A stretch of 64,000 nucleotides of DNA from assembly GCF_900188155.1 (NCBI RefSeq), contig NZ_FZOG01000003.1:248001-312000 (forward strand), in the 5' to 3' direction. Every line of letters starts with the position of its first letter. Position 1 is the stretch's first letter. The position numbers and the translations under genes are program-made. Shown piece after piece: positions 1 to 10,647 of this stretch. A model generated the notes under the pieces. That model had not been told where the DNA came from. It saw only the letters and a list, made by a program, of their open reading frames with translations, and made no database searches. This DNA is from Pseudomonas segetis (lineage in GTDB: Bacteria; Pseudomonadota; Gammaproteobacteria; Pseudomonadales; Pseudomonadaceae).

Positions 1-630
1 GAAGCCATCACCCAGGTCGGCCCGCTCACGCTTGAGGAACTCAAGCAACTGCGGCGTCACGAACTCACTGATCTGCTCCATTTCATTGGCATCCCAATGC
101 TGTTGCAGGTTCATGAAGTGCTCACGGCCAGCGGCGATAAAGCTTTGCTCGTTGAACCATGCGGGCGCATTGATTACGGGTTTGGCAGCCTTGTTGCCGA
201 AGATCGACGCTACAGGCTCATTATTCCCTGCCATTTCGCGCTGCATTGGCGCGCCATTAGCCGTTTGTGGCTGGCTGGCCTGGCGCCGTGCTGCGAGAAA
301 GCGAAAGATCAGAAAGGCAATCAGGCCGATGATCAGAAAATCAAAGATCTGCAAGCCCTGGAAACCATCGCCCATAAACATGGAGGCTAACAAACCGCCC
401 GCAGCCAAGCCGGCCAAGGGGCCCAGCCAGCGCGAAGCACCACTTGCTGCAGCGGGACGACCGGCAGTGGCGGCACTGGCATTGGGTTGCGATTGTGGTG
501 CAGCCTGGCGGGTTTGATGGCTTGGCGCCGAGCCGAACGATTTGCCACCGCCAAAACGCTTGGCGTCGGCGTGGAGGCTGAAAGTCATGGCCATGCAAAG
601 CACCATGGCGAGGCTGATGAAACGTTGCAT
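1..630 (-). CDS. Tim44-like domain protein, 3' end cut by window
   Basis: The first 210 codons are visible; the gene runs off the left edge. It opens with MQRFISLAMVLCMAMTFSLHADA, here read as a signal peptide (about residues 1-22), then a low-complexity Gly/Ser/Gln/Ala stretch beginning KRFGGGKSFGSAP, a hydrophobic Gly-rich pair of segments in the middle, and the start of a soluble domain near the edge. This layout is that of bacterial Tim44-like proteins, which are exported or inner-membrane-anchored and of unclear function. This gene is the last in the run uvrD, dctP-like, tim44-like, all on the same strand. The start at 630 is the only ATG that gives a full signal sequence. The family call is moderately sure because the conserved C-terminal domain is mostly outside the window. 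Confidence 0.72.
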   Translation of the reverse strand, partial: MQRFISLAMVLCMAMTFSLHADAKRFGGGKSFGSAPSHQTRQAAPQSQPNASAATAGRPAAASGASRWLGPLAGLAAGGLLASMFMGDGFQGLQIFDFLIIGLIAFLIFRFLAARRQASQPQTANGAPMQREMAGNNEPVASIFGNKAAKPVINAPAWFNEQSFIAAGREHFMNLQQHWDANEMEQISEFVTPQLLEFLKRERADLGDGF

Positions 631-816
631 GTGGATGTGTCTCTTGGTGGTAAACAGGTAGTGAGGCTATGCGCGGGATACTGCGCCACCAGCCATTGGA
701 TGACTAGCGCGAGAATGTTTCGGGTTTTTTCTGCGCTGGGCGGCCAATAGAGGGGTTGGGCGATGATGCCCTCGACACATGGCGTGAAGAGAGCATCGGC
801 GCAATAAAGGTAGGTC

Positions 817-1911
817 TCAGCGCCAGTTGTACAGCTCTTTTTCAGAGACTTCGTGCATGGGCGTGACCTGTTCCTGGAAGGCTTTCATTGAGTTCCAGAT
901 CCGTGTGTTGAGCTCGCTTTGGCCGGCCAGTTCATCCAGTACCGCGCTGGATTGCTGCTTCATTGCGGCGAGAACTTCATCGGGGAAACGCTTGAGTTCT
1001 GTGCCTTGTTTCTTCAGCTCAACCAGGGCTGTGGCGTTGTGATAGACATAGTCGTCCATCATGTCCTGATTTGCAGCCAACGTGGCTTCGGTGAGGATCG
1101 CACGCAGGTCTTGCGGCAAGCTGTCGAGGGCTTTCTGGTTTACCAGCAACTCAAGCACTGCCTGCGGCTCTTGCCAGCCTGGGAAATAGTAATATTTAGC
1201 TGACTTGTTCAGGCCAAATGCCAGGTCGTTGTACGGGCTGACCCAGTCGGTTGCATCAATCGCACCGGTTTCCAGCGCGGTGAAGACTTCGCCGCCCGGC
1301 AGGTTGACCGTGGTGGCGCCCAGGCGGCTGAGCACTTCACCGCCAAGACCCGGCATGCGGATCTTCAGACCCTTGAGGTCGTCCAGCGAATTGATTTCCT
1401 TGTTGTACCAGCCGCCCATCTGCATGCCGGTATTGCCCACCACCATGGGTTTTACGCCATAGGGTGCATAGGCTTCATCCCAGAGCTTTTGACCATCGCC
1501 CTTGCTCAACCAGGCATTCATCTCGCTGGCGGACAGGCCAAAAGGGACGGCAGTGAAGAACTGCGCCGCAGGTACCTTTCCTTTCCAGTAATACGCCGCC
1601 CCGTGACCGAGTTCTGCCGTACCGCGCGAGACCGCATCAAACACCTCAAGCGCCGGTACCAGCTCGCCTGCGGCATAGACCTTGATGCTCAGGCGGCCAT
1701 TGCTCATGGTCGCCACGCGCTCTGCCAGGCGCTCGGCCGCAGTACCCAGGCCTGGGTAGTTCTTGGGCCAGGCTGTGACCATCTTCCAATGGAAGCTTTG
1801 GGCCGGCTTGCTGGTTTCGGCGGTGGTGGCCTTGGCTTCTTCTTTGCAGCCGGCCAGACCCATGGTGGCCAATAGTGCGACGGCAGCGCCGAGCAAATTG
1901 CGGCGATTCAT
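817..1911 (-). CDS. TRAP transporter substrate-binding lipoprotein (DctP family)
   Basis: 364 residues. It begins MNRRNLLGAAVALLATMGLAGC, a lipobox (LAGC) with the acceptor Cys at residue 22, so the protein is a lipidated periplasmic binding protein rather than a free one. The mature part carries the DctP fold: AWPKNYPG near residue 48, the GGWYNKEINSLDDLKGLKIR signature near 165-185, and ATDWVSPYNDLAFG, as in alpha-keto-acid or C4-dicarboxylate TRAP receptors of the TakP type. No DctQ or DctM membrane subunits lie beside it, so the receptor is an orphan here. It lies 28 bp downstream of uvrD on the same strand. The ligand cannot be named from sequence alone. Confidence 0.9.
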   Translation of the reverse strand: MNRRNLLGAAVALLATMGLAGCKEEAKATTAETSKPAQSFHWKMVTAWPKNYPGLGTAAERLAERVATMSNGRLSIKVYAAGELVPALEVFDAVSRGTAELGHGAAYYWKGKVPAAQFFTAVPFGLSASEMNAWLSKGDGQKLWDEAYAPYGVKPMVVGNTGMQMGGWYNKEINSLDDLKGLKIRMPGLGGEVLSRLGATTVNLPGGEVFTALETGAIDATDWVSPYNDLAFGLNKSAKYYYFPGWQEPQAVLELLVNQKALDSLPQDLRAILTEATLAANQDMMDDYVYHNATALVELKKQGTELKRFPDEVLAAMKQQSSAVLDELAGQSELNTRIWNSMKAFQEQVTPMHEVSEKELYNWR

Positions 1912-1939
1912 TGTTTCTTTCCCCTGTGTACGGCTGTTT

Positions 1940-4126
1940 TTATAACGCGTCTAATTTGGCATAGCTAAGCATCAGCCACTTACTGCCTTCATCTTCAAAA
2001 TTCACTTGTACCCGTGCCTGCGCGCCAGAGCCCTCGAAGTTGAGGATAGTGCCTTCGCCGAATAACGCATGGCGTACACGTTGGCCCAGGCTGAACGCCG
2101 TTTGTGGAATTTCACTGCCGGCGAACATCGAGCTGCTGGTGCCCTGGCTGCTGCCACCGAATGGCCGGCTGACGCTGTTGGACAGCCGTACTTCCTGGAT
2201 CAGGGCGGATGGGATTTCACGTACGAAGCGCGAGACCTTGTTGTAGGTCTCGCTACCGTACAGACGCCGCGTTTCGGCGTAGCTGATCACCAGTTTTTGC
2301 ATGGCGCGGGTGATGCCAACGTAGGCCAGGCGGCGTTCCTCTTCGAGGCGTCCGGGCTCTTCCAGGCTCATCTTGTGCGGAAACAGGCCTTCCTCGACGC
2401 CGACCAGAAACACTTGCGGGAACTCAAGGCCCTTGGCGCTGTGCAGGGTCATCAGTTGGATGCTGTCTTCGTGCTCGGCTGCCTGGGTATCACCGGCCTC
2501 AAGCGAGGCATGGCCGAGAAAGGCTTGCAGCGGCGTTTGTTCGTCATCTTCGTCATTCTCGAAGCTGCGCGCGGCGCTGACCAGTTCCTCGAGGTTCTCG
2601 ATGCGGGCCTGGGCCTTCTCGCCTTTTTCAGCCTGATGGTAAGCAATCAGGCCACTTTGCTCGATGACGGTCTGGGCCATCAGGTGCAGCGGCATTTCCC
2701 GCACTTTGGCCGCGAGGTTTTCGATCAGTTCGATAAAGCCTGCCAGTGCGCCAGATGCCCGCCCTGGAAGCAATTTGCCGGCAACCATCAACTGGATGGC
2801 TTCCCACATCGACACATGGTTGCTGCGGGCGAATTCGCGAATGGTTTCGACGGTTTTTTCGCCGATACCCCGTGCAGGCACGTTGATGATCCGCTCCAGC
2901 GCCGCGTCGTTGCCACGGCCATCAAGCATGCGCATGTAGGCCATGGCGTTCTTGATTTCCGCGCGCTCGAAGAAGCGTTGGCCGCCATAAATGCGGTAGG
3001 GGATTTTCTCGCGCAGCAGCGCTTCCTCAAGCACCCGTGACTGGGCGTTGGAGCGATACAAAATGGCGATTTCACTGCGTTTGAGGCCATCCTTGCGCAG
3101 TGCATCTTCAATCGACTCGACCACATAGCGGGCCTCGTCGTGTTCGTTGAAGGCGGCATAGAGGCTGATGGGTTCGCCATCGGCATCCTCGGTCCACAGC
3201 TCCTTGCCCAGACGGCCCTGGTTATTGGCGATCAGCGCATTGGCAGCCTTGAGGATGCCAGCGGTAGAGCGATAGTTTTGTTCCAGGCGGATAATTTCTG
3301 CGTCGGCAAAGTCGCTGGAGAATTGCTGGATGTTCTCGATCTTGGCGCCGCGCCAGCCGTAGATCGACTGGTCGTCATCGCCCACCACCATCAAGCTGTC
3401 GCCACCTTTGGCAAGGATGCGTAGCCAGGCGTATTGCACGGCGTTGGTGTCCTGGAATTCGTCCACCAGGATATGCCGGAAGCGGCGTTGGTAATGTTCC
3501 AGCAGGCCCGGCTTGTCGCGCCATAGATCCAGTGCGCGCAGCAGCAGCTCGGAAAAATCGATAACCCCAGCCCGTGCGCAAGCCGTTTCATAGGCTTCGT
3601 AGATTTTCAGCATGGTTGCGAGGAACAAGTCGCCACCGGGCTGAGTATGTTGCGGGCGCAGGCCTTCGTCTTTCTGGCCATTGATAAACCACTGCGCCTG
3701 GCGTGGCGGCCAGCGCTGCTCGTCCAGGCCAAGTTCGCGAATCACCCGCTTGACCAGGCGTTGCTGGTCGTCGGAATCGAGAATCTGGAAGTTTTCGCTC
3801 AGGCCCGCTTCTTGCCAGTGGGCACGCAATAAGCGATGGGCCAGGCCGTGAAAGGTGCCGACCCACATACCGGCCGGGCTGGCGCCGAGCATCTGCTCGA
3901 TACGCGCGCGCATTTCGGCGGCGGCCTTGTTGGTAAAGGTGACCGACAAAATGCTGTGGGGCGAAGCGTTTTCAACCTGGATCAACCAGGCGATACGGTG
4001 CACCAACACGCGCGTTTTACCGGAGCCGGCACCGGCCAGGACCAATTGACGGCCAAGGCTGGCCGCTACGGCCTGGCGTTGTGCGTCATTCAGGGAGTTG
4101 AGGAGAAGCGAGAGATCATCATGCAT
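1940..4126 (-). CDS. uvrD: DNA helicase II UvrD
   Basis: 728 residues, the usual size for UvrD. It is a 3'-5' superfamily 1 helicase that removes incised oligonucleotides in nucleotide excision repair and nascent strands in mismatch repair. Visible motifs in order: Walker A GAGSGKTRVLVHRI (about residue 33), LVDEFQDTN (motif II), GDDDQSIYGWRGA (motif III), QNYRS (motif IV), TLHSAKGLEF (motif V) and VGITRAMQKL (motif VI). The C-terminal tail ends in the SH3-like FGEGTILNFEGSG region typical of UvrD/PcrA. The start lies at 4126 and is followed directly by the helicase N-terminus (MHDDLSLLLNSLNDAQRQAV). I found no clear LexA box (CTGT-N8-ACAG) upstream. Confidence 0.97.
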   Translation of the reverse strand: MHDDLSLLLNSLNDAQRQAVAASLGRQLVLAGAGSGKTRVLVHRIAWLIQVENASPHSILSVTFTNKAAAEMRARIEQMLGASPAGMWVGTFHGLAHRLLRAHWQEAGLSENFQILDSDDQQRLVKRVIRELGLDEQRWPPRQAQWFINGQKDEGLRPQHTQPGGDLFLATMLKIYEAYETACARAGVIDFSELLLRALDLWRDKPGLLEHYQRRFRHILVDEFQDTNAVQYAWLRILAKGGDSLMVVGDDDQSIYGWRGAKIENIQQFSSDFADAEIIRLEQNYRSTAGILKAANALIANNQGRLGKELWTEDADGEPISLYAAFNEHDEARYVVESIEDALRKDGLKRSEIAILYRSNAQSRVLEEALLREKIPYRIYGGQRFFERAEIKNAMAYMRMLDGRGNDAALERIINVPARGIGEKTVETIREFARSNHVSMWEAIQLMVAGKLLPGRASGALAGFIELIENLAAKVREMPLHLMAQTVIEQSGLIAYHQAEKGEKAQARIENLEELVSAARSFENDEDDEQTPLQAFLGHASLEAGDTQAAEHEDSIQLMTLHSAKGLEFPQVFLVGVEEGLFPHKMSLEEPGRLEEERRLAYVGITRAMQKLVISYAETRRLYGSETYNKVSRFVREIPSALIQEVRLSNSVSRPFGGSSQGTSSSMFAGSEIPQTAFSLGQRVRHALFGEGTILNFEGSGAQARVQVNFEDEGSKWLMLSYAKLDAL

Positions 4127-4426
4127 CGCAGCATTCTAGGGGGCCGGCGCACGTAGGGCAAACCACTGTTGAAGCAATCAGCCCGGGGGCTGGGCGAATA
4201 ACTTGGAAATGAGTCTGTCATGAGCCGTTGCAAGCCGTTTTCAGGGGCTTTGATAGGCGTTAAACAGGATCATTCATTTGCTATCGATTGGTCGGTTACA
4301 GCAGGCACAAAGTTGTGATGTTAATTGGCAACTCCCTGAGTTGAGTACGACGCCTGGCGTGCTGGCTGAGCTGCTTCAGGCGTGACAATGAACTGATTAA
4401 CTTGAGTTGGCTTTAAGGAAGATGCC
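4127..4426. other. Gene-free stretch between uvrD and the next gene
   Basis: About 300 bp separating the divergent uvrD and the 224-residue hypothetical. It must carry both promoters, but I see no confident -35/-10 pair or LexA box. It holds two small palindromes, one of the form CAGCCC-GG-GGGCTG near 4180 and one ACGCC-T-GGCGT near 4350. An AAGGAAG ribosome binding site sits just before the start at 4427. Confidence 0.4.
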
Positions 4427-5094
4427 ATGCCCGATTCTGCGCAGATCAGCGTTGCTGTACGTTTATTGATGGCCTGTAGAGGCAGGATTCCACTTCCATT
4501 CAAGCGAGCAATACTTGGACGAATCCGGCCCAAGCAGGCTGCTGAGTTCGTTACCCAGTTATCGACCGAGCAATTCTCTCGCCTCACCCAGAGCATGCCC
4601 ATGCCCTTGATTGCCCAGGTGGTCAGGTACCTGCAGCCGCAGGCCATACGTGAGGACTACATGATCCTGCCGGAAGAGTTCCATATCGAGCTGACCCAGG
4701 AACTGTGCAAAATTTCTGCATTTTCGACAGCGGCGGACTTCGCCAACTTTCTTTCTGCTGCGCAATTGAAGCTGCTGTTCTTCGCGCTTAATAACGAAGC
4801 CTACGTGGTGTCGATTCTCGAGCACATGGACAACCTGCCGGTTGCCGGGCAGGGGTTGCGGGGCTGTTCCACAGACTTTTTGGCGCGCCTGGTCGAAGAG
4901 GCCGCACAACGCCGCAACATGGAGGCCGTGGCTCGGGTGATCGGCATGCTGTCCATGCAGCGCCAGGCCAGTGTTTGCGCCAGGCTAAGCCCATTGGCAT
5001 TGATACAACTGCTGCCAAAACTATTGCCCCTGAGCAACAATCAGTTGAGCCGCTATTTGCCGCCGAAATTAGTGGAGGTTATCGAGGCCCGGCC

Positions 5095-5101
<7 letters not shown>
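4427..5101 (+). CDS. Conserved hypothetical, helical-repeat protein
   Basis: 224 residues, no signal peptide and no membrane segment. The sequence is almost wholly alpha-helical with repeated Leu-rich blocks (for example PKQAAEFVTQLSTEQFSRL, ALIQLLPKLLPLSNNQLSRY), loosely reminiscent of the alpha-superhelical MgtE-N or FliG-M type repeats, but no catalytic motif is visible. The start is preceded by AAGGAAG at a good distance. Its 3' end overlaps the 3' end of the convergent zwf by 7 bp. In P. aeruginosa I recall uncharacterised genes at this place between uvrD and zwf, so it appears to be a conserved neighbour. No function can be assigned. Confidence 0.8.
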
Positions 5102-6549
<1,448 letters not shown>

Positions 6550-6593
6550 AATCGCAACTCCAGCTCGGTTAAACAGTGCGGGACAAGCATTCA

Positions 6594-6608
6594 TGTAGTA
6601 TAACTACA
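6594..6608. promoter_or_regulatory. HexR-like operator in the zwf/rpiR intergenic region
   Basis: The 15-mer TGTAGTATAACTACA has perfect 6-bp inverted arms (TGTAGT/ACTACA) around a 3-bp AT centre. It fits the HexR consensus TGTARTwwwAyTACA known from gammaproteobacteria. On the minus strand the core reads TATACT, a good -10 for zwf, so repressor binding would block RNA polymerase directly. It lies 45 bp upstream of the preferred zwf start and 62-113 bp upstream of the two candidate starts of the divergent RpiR gene. Confidence 0.75.
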
Positions 6609-6670
6609 AAGTCACTACACCAATGAATACATCGCCGTGTCGTTAGGCCTGTATCCTGTGCGGTTTCCCC

Positions 6671-7591
6671 TTGGCCAGGTTACTGACGACTCACAGCCTG
6701 TTAAATACCGAGTCTACTCTTGTGAATTTGTTGCAGCACATCACTCAATCGCGCCATTTGCTGCGTAAATCCGAGCTTAAAGTGGCTGATCACGTGCTAC
6801 TTGATCCCGCCGCTGTCATGCATAGTTCCATGGCCGAGCTTGCGCACAGCGTAGGTATCAGCGAGCCCACAATCGTACGGTTTTGCCGGGCGATCGGCTG
6901 CACCGGGTTTCAGGACCTCAAGCTGAAGCTTGCGCAAAGCCTTGCCGCCGGCGCCAGTTTTGGCCAGTTTGCGATTCATGAAGATGACTCGGTCTCGGAT
7001 TTCAGCCTGAAGATCTTCGACACCACGTTGCACACCCTGATGGAAGTGCGCGAAAAACTCGATCCGCAAGCGTTGCAGCAGGCAATTGCGGCCTGTTCCA
7101 ATGCCCAGCGCGTGGAGTTCTACGGCTTTGGCGCATCAGGTGCGGTGGCGGCTGATGCCCAGCACAAGTTTTTCCGTTTGCTGCTCACTGCCGCCGCCTA
7201 TTCCGATCCGCATATGCAGGCGATGTCGGCGGTCACGCTCAAGCCCAACGACGTGGCGATCTGTATCTCCCAGTCGGGACGCTCCAAGGATCTGCTGGTA
7301 ACGGCCAACCTGGTGCGTGAAGCCGGGGCAACGCTGATCACCTTGTGCCCGAGCCAGACTCCTCTGGCTGACCTGGCCAGCGTCAACTTGGCGGTGGATG
7401 TCCATGAAGACACCGAAATCTATACCCCGTTGACTTCGCGTATCGCTCACCTGGTCGTCATTGACGTACTCGCCATGGGCGTTGCCATGGCCCGTGGCCC
7501 AGGCCTGGTCAACCACCTCAAGAGCGTCAAGCGCAGCTTGCGTAGCCTGCGCTTGTCGCCCAAGTCGGTGCGCGCCTCCGAAGAAATCTGA
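6671..7591 (+). CDS. RpiR/HexR-type transcriptional regulator
   Basis: 306 residues from a TTG at 6671. A GTG at 6722 gives a 289-residue protein starting VNLLQHITQSRHLL, closer to the family N-terminus, and may be the real start. Domain order: HTH_6 (LRKSELKVADHVLLDP to VRFCRAIGC, about residues 33-80 of the long form) and a SIS sugar-phosphate-binding domain (about 130-265) with FYGFGASGAVAADAQHKF and ICISQSGRSKDLL. Such proteins sense Entner-Doudoroff intermediates, chiefly KDPG, and repress zwf-type genes. Divergence from zwf with a HexR-like palindrome between them makes zwf the likely target. It is probably a HexR paralogue, so no symbol is given. Confidence 0.92.
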   Translation: MARLLTTHSLLNTESTLVNLLQHITQSRHLLRKSELKVADHVLLDPAAVMHSSMAELAHSVGISEPTIVRFCRAIGCTGFQDLKLKLAQSLAAGASFGQFAIHEDDSVSDFSLKIFDTTLHTLMEVREKLDPQALQQAIAACSNAQRVEFYGFGASGAVAADAQHKFFRLLLTAAAYSDPHMQAMSAVTLKPNDVAICISQSGRSKDLLVTANLVREAGATLITLCPSQTPLADLASVNLAVDVHEDTEIYTPLTSRIAHLVVIDVLAMGVAMARGPGLVNHLKSVKRSLRSLRLSPKSVRASEEI

Positions 7592-7807
7592 GTCATTCTC
7601 GCTCAGGACGGCAAATCCCACTGCATGGGCTGCAGCGCCTCTATCTCGGGGCTGGAGTCGCGTGGTATCGGCTGCTGGATGCTTTGTTCTAGGGCGTATT
7701 GCGCGGGGGGCTTCGTCTCTGTTCACCGCAGCTTCACTGTTTTGCCGCGAAGTTGTCATCTTTGATGGCGATGCTGAGGCTCCTGATATTCAGTCTGGAG
7801 TCTGATC

Positions 7808-8032
7808 ATGTCGCGCTATATGGATGAATCGCAGTCGTACGTTAACAGCGAAGCCAAAGCTCGTCGTAAGTTGGTTGACCAGCGCCGTATGCAATACCGT
7901 CGTGCCATTGAGAGCTATTCCGAGCAGCGTCTGCTGCAGCAGGAGTTATCTGATTATCCTGAGCTGATCGCCGCCAACTATATTGCTGCTTCGCGTGAGG
8001 TAAGCCGTGTAGCTGCGACCCCAGCACATTAA
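7808..8032 (+). CDS. Small basic hypothetical protein
   Basis: 74 residues, rich in Arg, Tyr and Gln, with no signal or membrane segment. It is predicted to be one long amphipathic helix (KARRKLVDQRRMQYRRAIES) plus a short second helix. The start at 7808 follows a CTGGAG ribosome binding site by 7 bases. Its stop overlaps the stop of the convergent LysR gene by 4 bp. I do not recognise a named family. The clean start, codon use and tight fit between neighbours argue that it is real. Confidence 0.7.
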   Translation: MSRYMDESQSYVNSEAKARRKLVDQRRMQYRRAIESYSEQRLLQQELSDYPELIAANYIAASREVSRVAATPAH

Positions 8033-9012
8033 CCGTTCGGGTCAATGCCAGGAGCAACTGCTTCTGGCTTTGCATGCGGCAGGTTGAAGCGCTCAGCCAA
8101 CAAGGTGATTTGGCTGCGTTGGTTGCGCACAAAGCTGAAGAACTCCTGGGCCACGGGGGACAGGTATTTGCCGCGCGGATGCACTACGCACCAGCTGCGG
8201 AGCAAGGGCAGCTCCCGAACTGGCAGCTCTCGTAGCAACCCGCAGTCGAGCTCTCGGCGTACGGCATGTCTTGGCAGTAGGGCGATGCCCAAACCCGCGA
8301 TGACCCCCTCTATTTGTCCTTCAAAAGATCCAAACTCCAAGGTATTGGCGAAGTGCGCACGTTTCTGGTGGCAGTACTCTTCGCAGGCCTTGCGGGTGCC
8401 CGAGCCTAGCTCGCGGGTCAGTAGCGGGTAAGTCGTCAGGGCTTGCAAGTCCAGCGCTTGCGCTGCGCACAGCGGATGATCGGCTGGCGCCACCGCGATA
8501 ATCGGGTTGTTCAGGAAGGGTAAGAACTCCAGTGCCATATCGGTCGGCACCTGGGACAGAATCAACAGGTCATCGCGGTTTGCGCTGAGTCGCTTGAGCG
8601 CCTGGGCGTGATTAACCACTGTGAGTTGAAGGCTGATCTCCGGGTATTGGCGGCGAAATGCAGCGAAAAGGTGGGGAATGAAGTATTTCGCGCTGGACTC
8701 AATCGCCAGGCTCAGTTGACCTTGCAACGAGCCCTGCAGGTTGCTCAGTTGCATGTCCAGGCTCTCCAGTCGGCCAAAGATATCTTCGCTGGCACGCAGC
8801 AAGGCTTCGGCTGCTTCGGTGCGGTGCAGTTTTTTGGCGACGTAATCAAAAAGTGGCTGGCCGATAAGCTCTTCCAGCTGGCGAATTTGCAAACTAACGG
8901 CTGGTTGTGTCAGCGACATTTCCTCGGCGGCGCGGCTGTAGGACTGTTGTTCGCAGACTGAGCGAAATACCTGCAATTGGCGAAGTGTCATTCGCATCAA
9001 TGATTTACGCAT
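8029..9012 (-). CDS. LysR-family regulator divergent from pyruvate carboxylase
   Basis: 327 residues; an internal ATG at residue 7 (MTLRQLQVFRSV) is the more usual LysR start. The winged HTH occupies about 7-65 (SYSRAAEEMSLTQPAVSLQIRQLEELIGQPLF), followed by the helical linker and the substrate-binding domain (about 95-300; GQLSLAIESSAKYFIPHLF). In Pseudomonas a LysR gene sits at this place divergent from the pyruvate carboxylase genes, which suggests it controls them. The 208-bp divergent region holds three AT-rich palindromes. The C-terminal end is longer than average by about 20 residues and converges on the small gene before it. Confidence 0.93.
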   Translation of the reverse strand: MRKSLMRMTLRQLQVFRSVCEQQSYSRAAEEMSLTQPAVSLQIRQLEELIGQPLFDYVAKKLHRTEAAEALLRASEDIFGRLESLDMQLSNLQGSLQGQLSLAIESSAKYFIPHLFAAFRRQYPEISLQLTVVNHAQALKRLSANRDDLLILSQVPTDMALEFLPFLNNPIIAVAPADHPLCAAQALDLQALTTYPLLTRELGSGTRKACEEYCHQKRAHFANTLEFGSFEGQIEGVIAGLGIALLPRHAVRRELDCGLLRELPVRELPLLRSWCVVHPRGKYLSPVAQEFFSFVRNQRSQITLLAERFNLPHAKPEAVAPGIDPNG

Positions 9013-9072
9013 GGCTTTCTGTCTCGCTCGAGTGGTTTTATGGCCTCGGCCAAAGCAAAAAAGTCAGGCCTG

Positions 9073-9120
9073 AAACTTATATATAAGTTTTTACTTATGA
9101 GTAATCAAATAATTATTGAT
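9073..9120. promoter_or_regulatory. Palindrome cluster in the LysR/pycA divergent region
   Basis: Three inverted repeats lie back to back. First, a perfect 18-bp palindrome (AAACTTATATATAAGTTT, 9073-9090). Second, TTACT-TATG-AGTAA (9091-9104). Third, an imperfect 17-bp unit with ATCAA/TTGAT arms (9104-9120). The block is far more AT-rich than its surroundings and sits between the LysR start and the GTG of pycA. LysR regulators bind such T-N11-A inverted repeats at several adjacent sites, so these are candidate operators; the assignment is inference. Confidence 0.55.
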
Positions 9121-9220
9121 TTTAGGTAATTGATTAAGCGGCGTAGGGTTAAGACACAACCGCTTACAGAAAGTCGATGGAGCGGCATTTGTAATAAGCC
9201 AATGCTCGAGGGCAACACTT

Positions 9221-10636
9221 GTGATCAAGAAAATCCTGATTGCTAACCGTGGCGAGATTGCCGTGCGTATCGTGCGTGCATGCGCCGAGATGGGCATTCG
9301 CTCGGTGGCGGTCTATTCCGACGCTGACCGCATGGCGCTGCATGTCAAGCGTGCCGATGAGGCGCACAGCCTTGGTGATGACCCACTGGCGGGATACCTG
9401 AACCCGCGCAAGCTGGTCAACCTGGCGGTCGAAACCGGTTGTGATGCGCTGCATCCCGGCTATGGATTTCTTTCGGAAAACGCTGAGCTGGCGGACATTT
9501 GTGCCGAGCGCGGGATCAAGTTCATCGGCCCAAGCGCCGAAGTGATCCGGCGCATGGGTGACAAGACTGAAGCCCGGCGCAGCATGATCAAGGCCGGCGT
9601 GCCGGTTACGCCGGGTACCGAAGGCAATGTCGCCGATATTACCGAGGCACTGACTGAAGCCGAGCGCATCGGTTATCCGGTGATGCTCAAGGCCACCTCC
9701 GGCGGTGGCGGTCGCGGTATTCGCCGTTGCAACAGCAAAGCCGAGCTTGAGCAGGCTTATCCGCGAGTCATTTCGGAGGCGACCAAGGCATTTGGCAGCG
9801 CCGAGGTATTCCTCGAAAAATGCATCGTCAACCCCAAGCACATCGAAGCGCAGGTCCTGGCCGATAGCCATGGCAATGTCGTGCACCTGTTCGAGCGCGA
9901 CTGTTCGATTCAGCGGCGCAACCAGAAGCTGATCGAAATCGCGCCCAGCCCTCAGCTAACCCCCGAGCAGCGCGCCTACATTGGCGACTTGTCGGTGCGT
10001 GCGGCGAAGGCTGTGGGTTATGAAAATGCTGGCACCGTGGAGTTCCTGCTCGCCGAAGGCGAGGTGTACTTCATGGAGATGAATACACGGGTGCAGGTGG
10101 AGCACACCATCACCGAGGAAATCACCGGCATCGACATCGTCCGCGAGCAGATTCGTATCGCCTCGGGCTTGCCCCTGTCGGTCAAGCAGGAAGACATTAT
10201 CCACCGTGGTTTTGCCCTGCAGTTTCGGATTAACGCCGAAGACCCGAAGAACAACTTCCTGCCTTCGTTCGGCAAGATCACCCGCTACTACGCTCCAGGC
10301 GGCCCAGGCGTGCGCACTGACACGGCGATCTATACCGGCTACACCATTCCGCCGTACTACGACTCTATGTGCCTGAAGCTGATTGTCTGGGCGCTGACCT
10401 GGGAAGAGGCCATGGATCGCGGCTTGCGCGCCCTGGATGACATGCGCGTGCAGGGGGTCAAGACCACCGCCGCCTATTACCAAGAGATTCTGCGCAATCC
10501 GGAATTCCGCAGTGGCCAGTTCAATACCAGCTTTGTAGAGAGCCACCCGGAACTGACTGAATACTCGATCAAACGTAACCCGTCGCACCTGGCCATCGCC
10601 ATCGCCACTGCAATTGCTGCCCACGCTGGCCTGTGA
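9221..10636 (+). CDS. pycA: Pyruvate carboxylase subunit A (biotin carboxylase)
   Basis: 471 residues from a GTG start. It carries the ATP-dependent biotin carboxylation half of a two-subunit, anaplerotic pyruvate carboxylase. The ATP-grasp glycine loop GGGGRGIRR, the KCIVNPKHIEAQVLAD block, and the catalytic signature EMNTRVQVEHTITE are all present. It differs from AccC of fatty-acid synthesis by its pairing, 11 bp later, with the carboxyltransferase subunit rather than with accB. The two genes form one operon facing a LysR regulator. Length is slightly above that of AccC (about 450), as usual for this subtype. Confidence 0.95.
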   Translation: MIKKILIANRGEIAVRIVRACAEMGIRSVAVYSDADRMALHVKRADEAHSLGDDPLAGYLNPRKLVNLAVETGCDALHPGYGFLSENAELADICAERGIKFIGPSAEVIRRMGDKTEARRSMIKAGVPVTPGTEGNVADITEALTEAERIGYPVMLKATSGGGGRGIRRCNSKAELEQAYPRVISEATKAFGSAEVFLEKCIVNPKHIEAQVLADSHGNVVHLFERDCSIQRRNQKLIEIAPSPQLTPEQRAYIGDLSVRAAKAVGYENAGTVEFLLAEGEVYFMEMNTRVQVEHTITEEITGIDIVREQIRIASGLPLSVKQEDIIHRGFALQFRINAEDPKNNFLPSFGKITRYYAPGGPGVRTDTAIYTGYTIPPYYDSMCLKLIVWALTWEEAMDRGLRALDDMRVQGVKTTAAYYQEILRNPEFRSGQFNTSFVESHPELTEYSIKRNPSHLAIAIATAIAAHAGL

Positions 10637-10647
10637 GGAATTGAGAA

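Noticed and set aside
4127..4426. LexA box for uvrD
   Set aside because: No CTGT-N8-ACAG match could be found by eye in the intergenic region.
9164..9886. A 240-codon minus-strand frame under pycA
   Set aside because: It is the antisense of a high-GC gene; the opposite frame has clear biotin carboxylase motifs.
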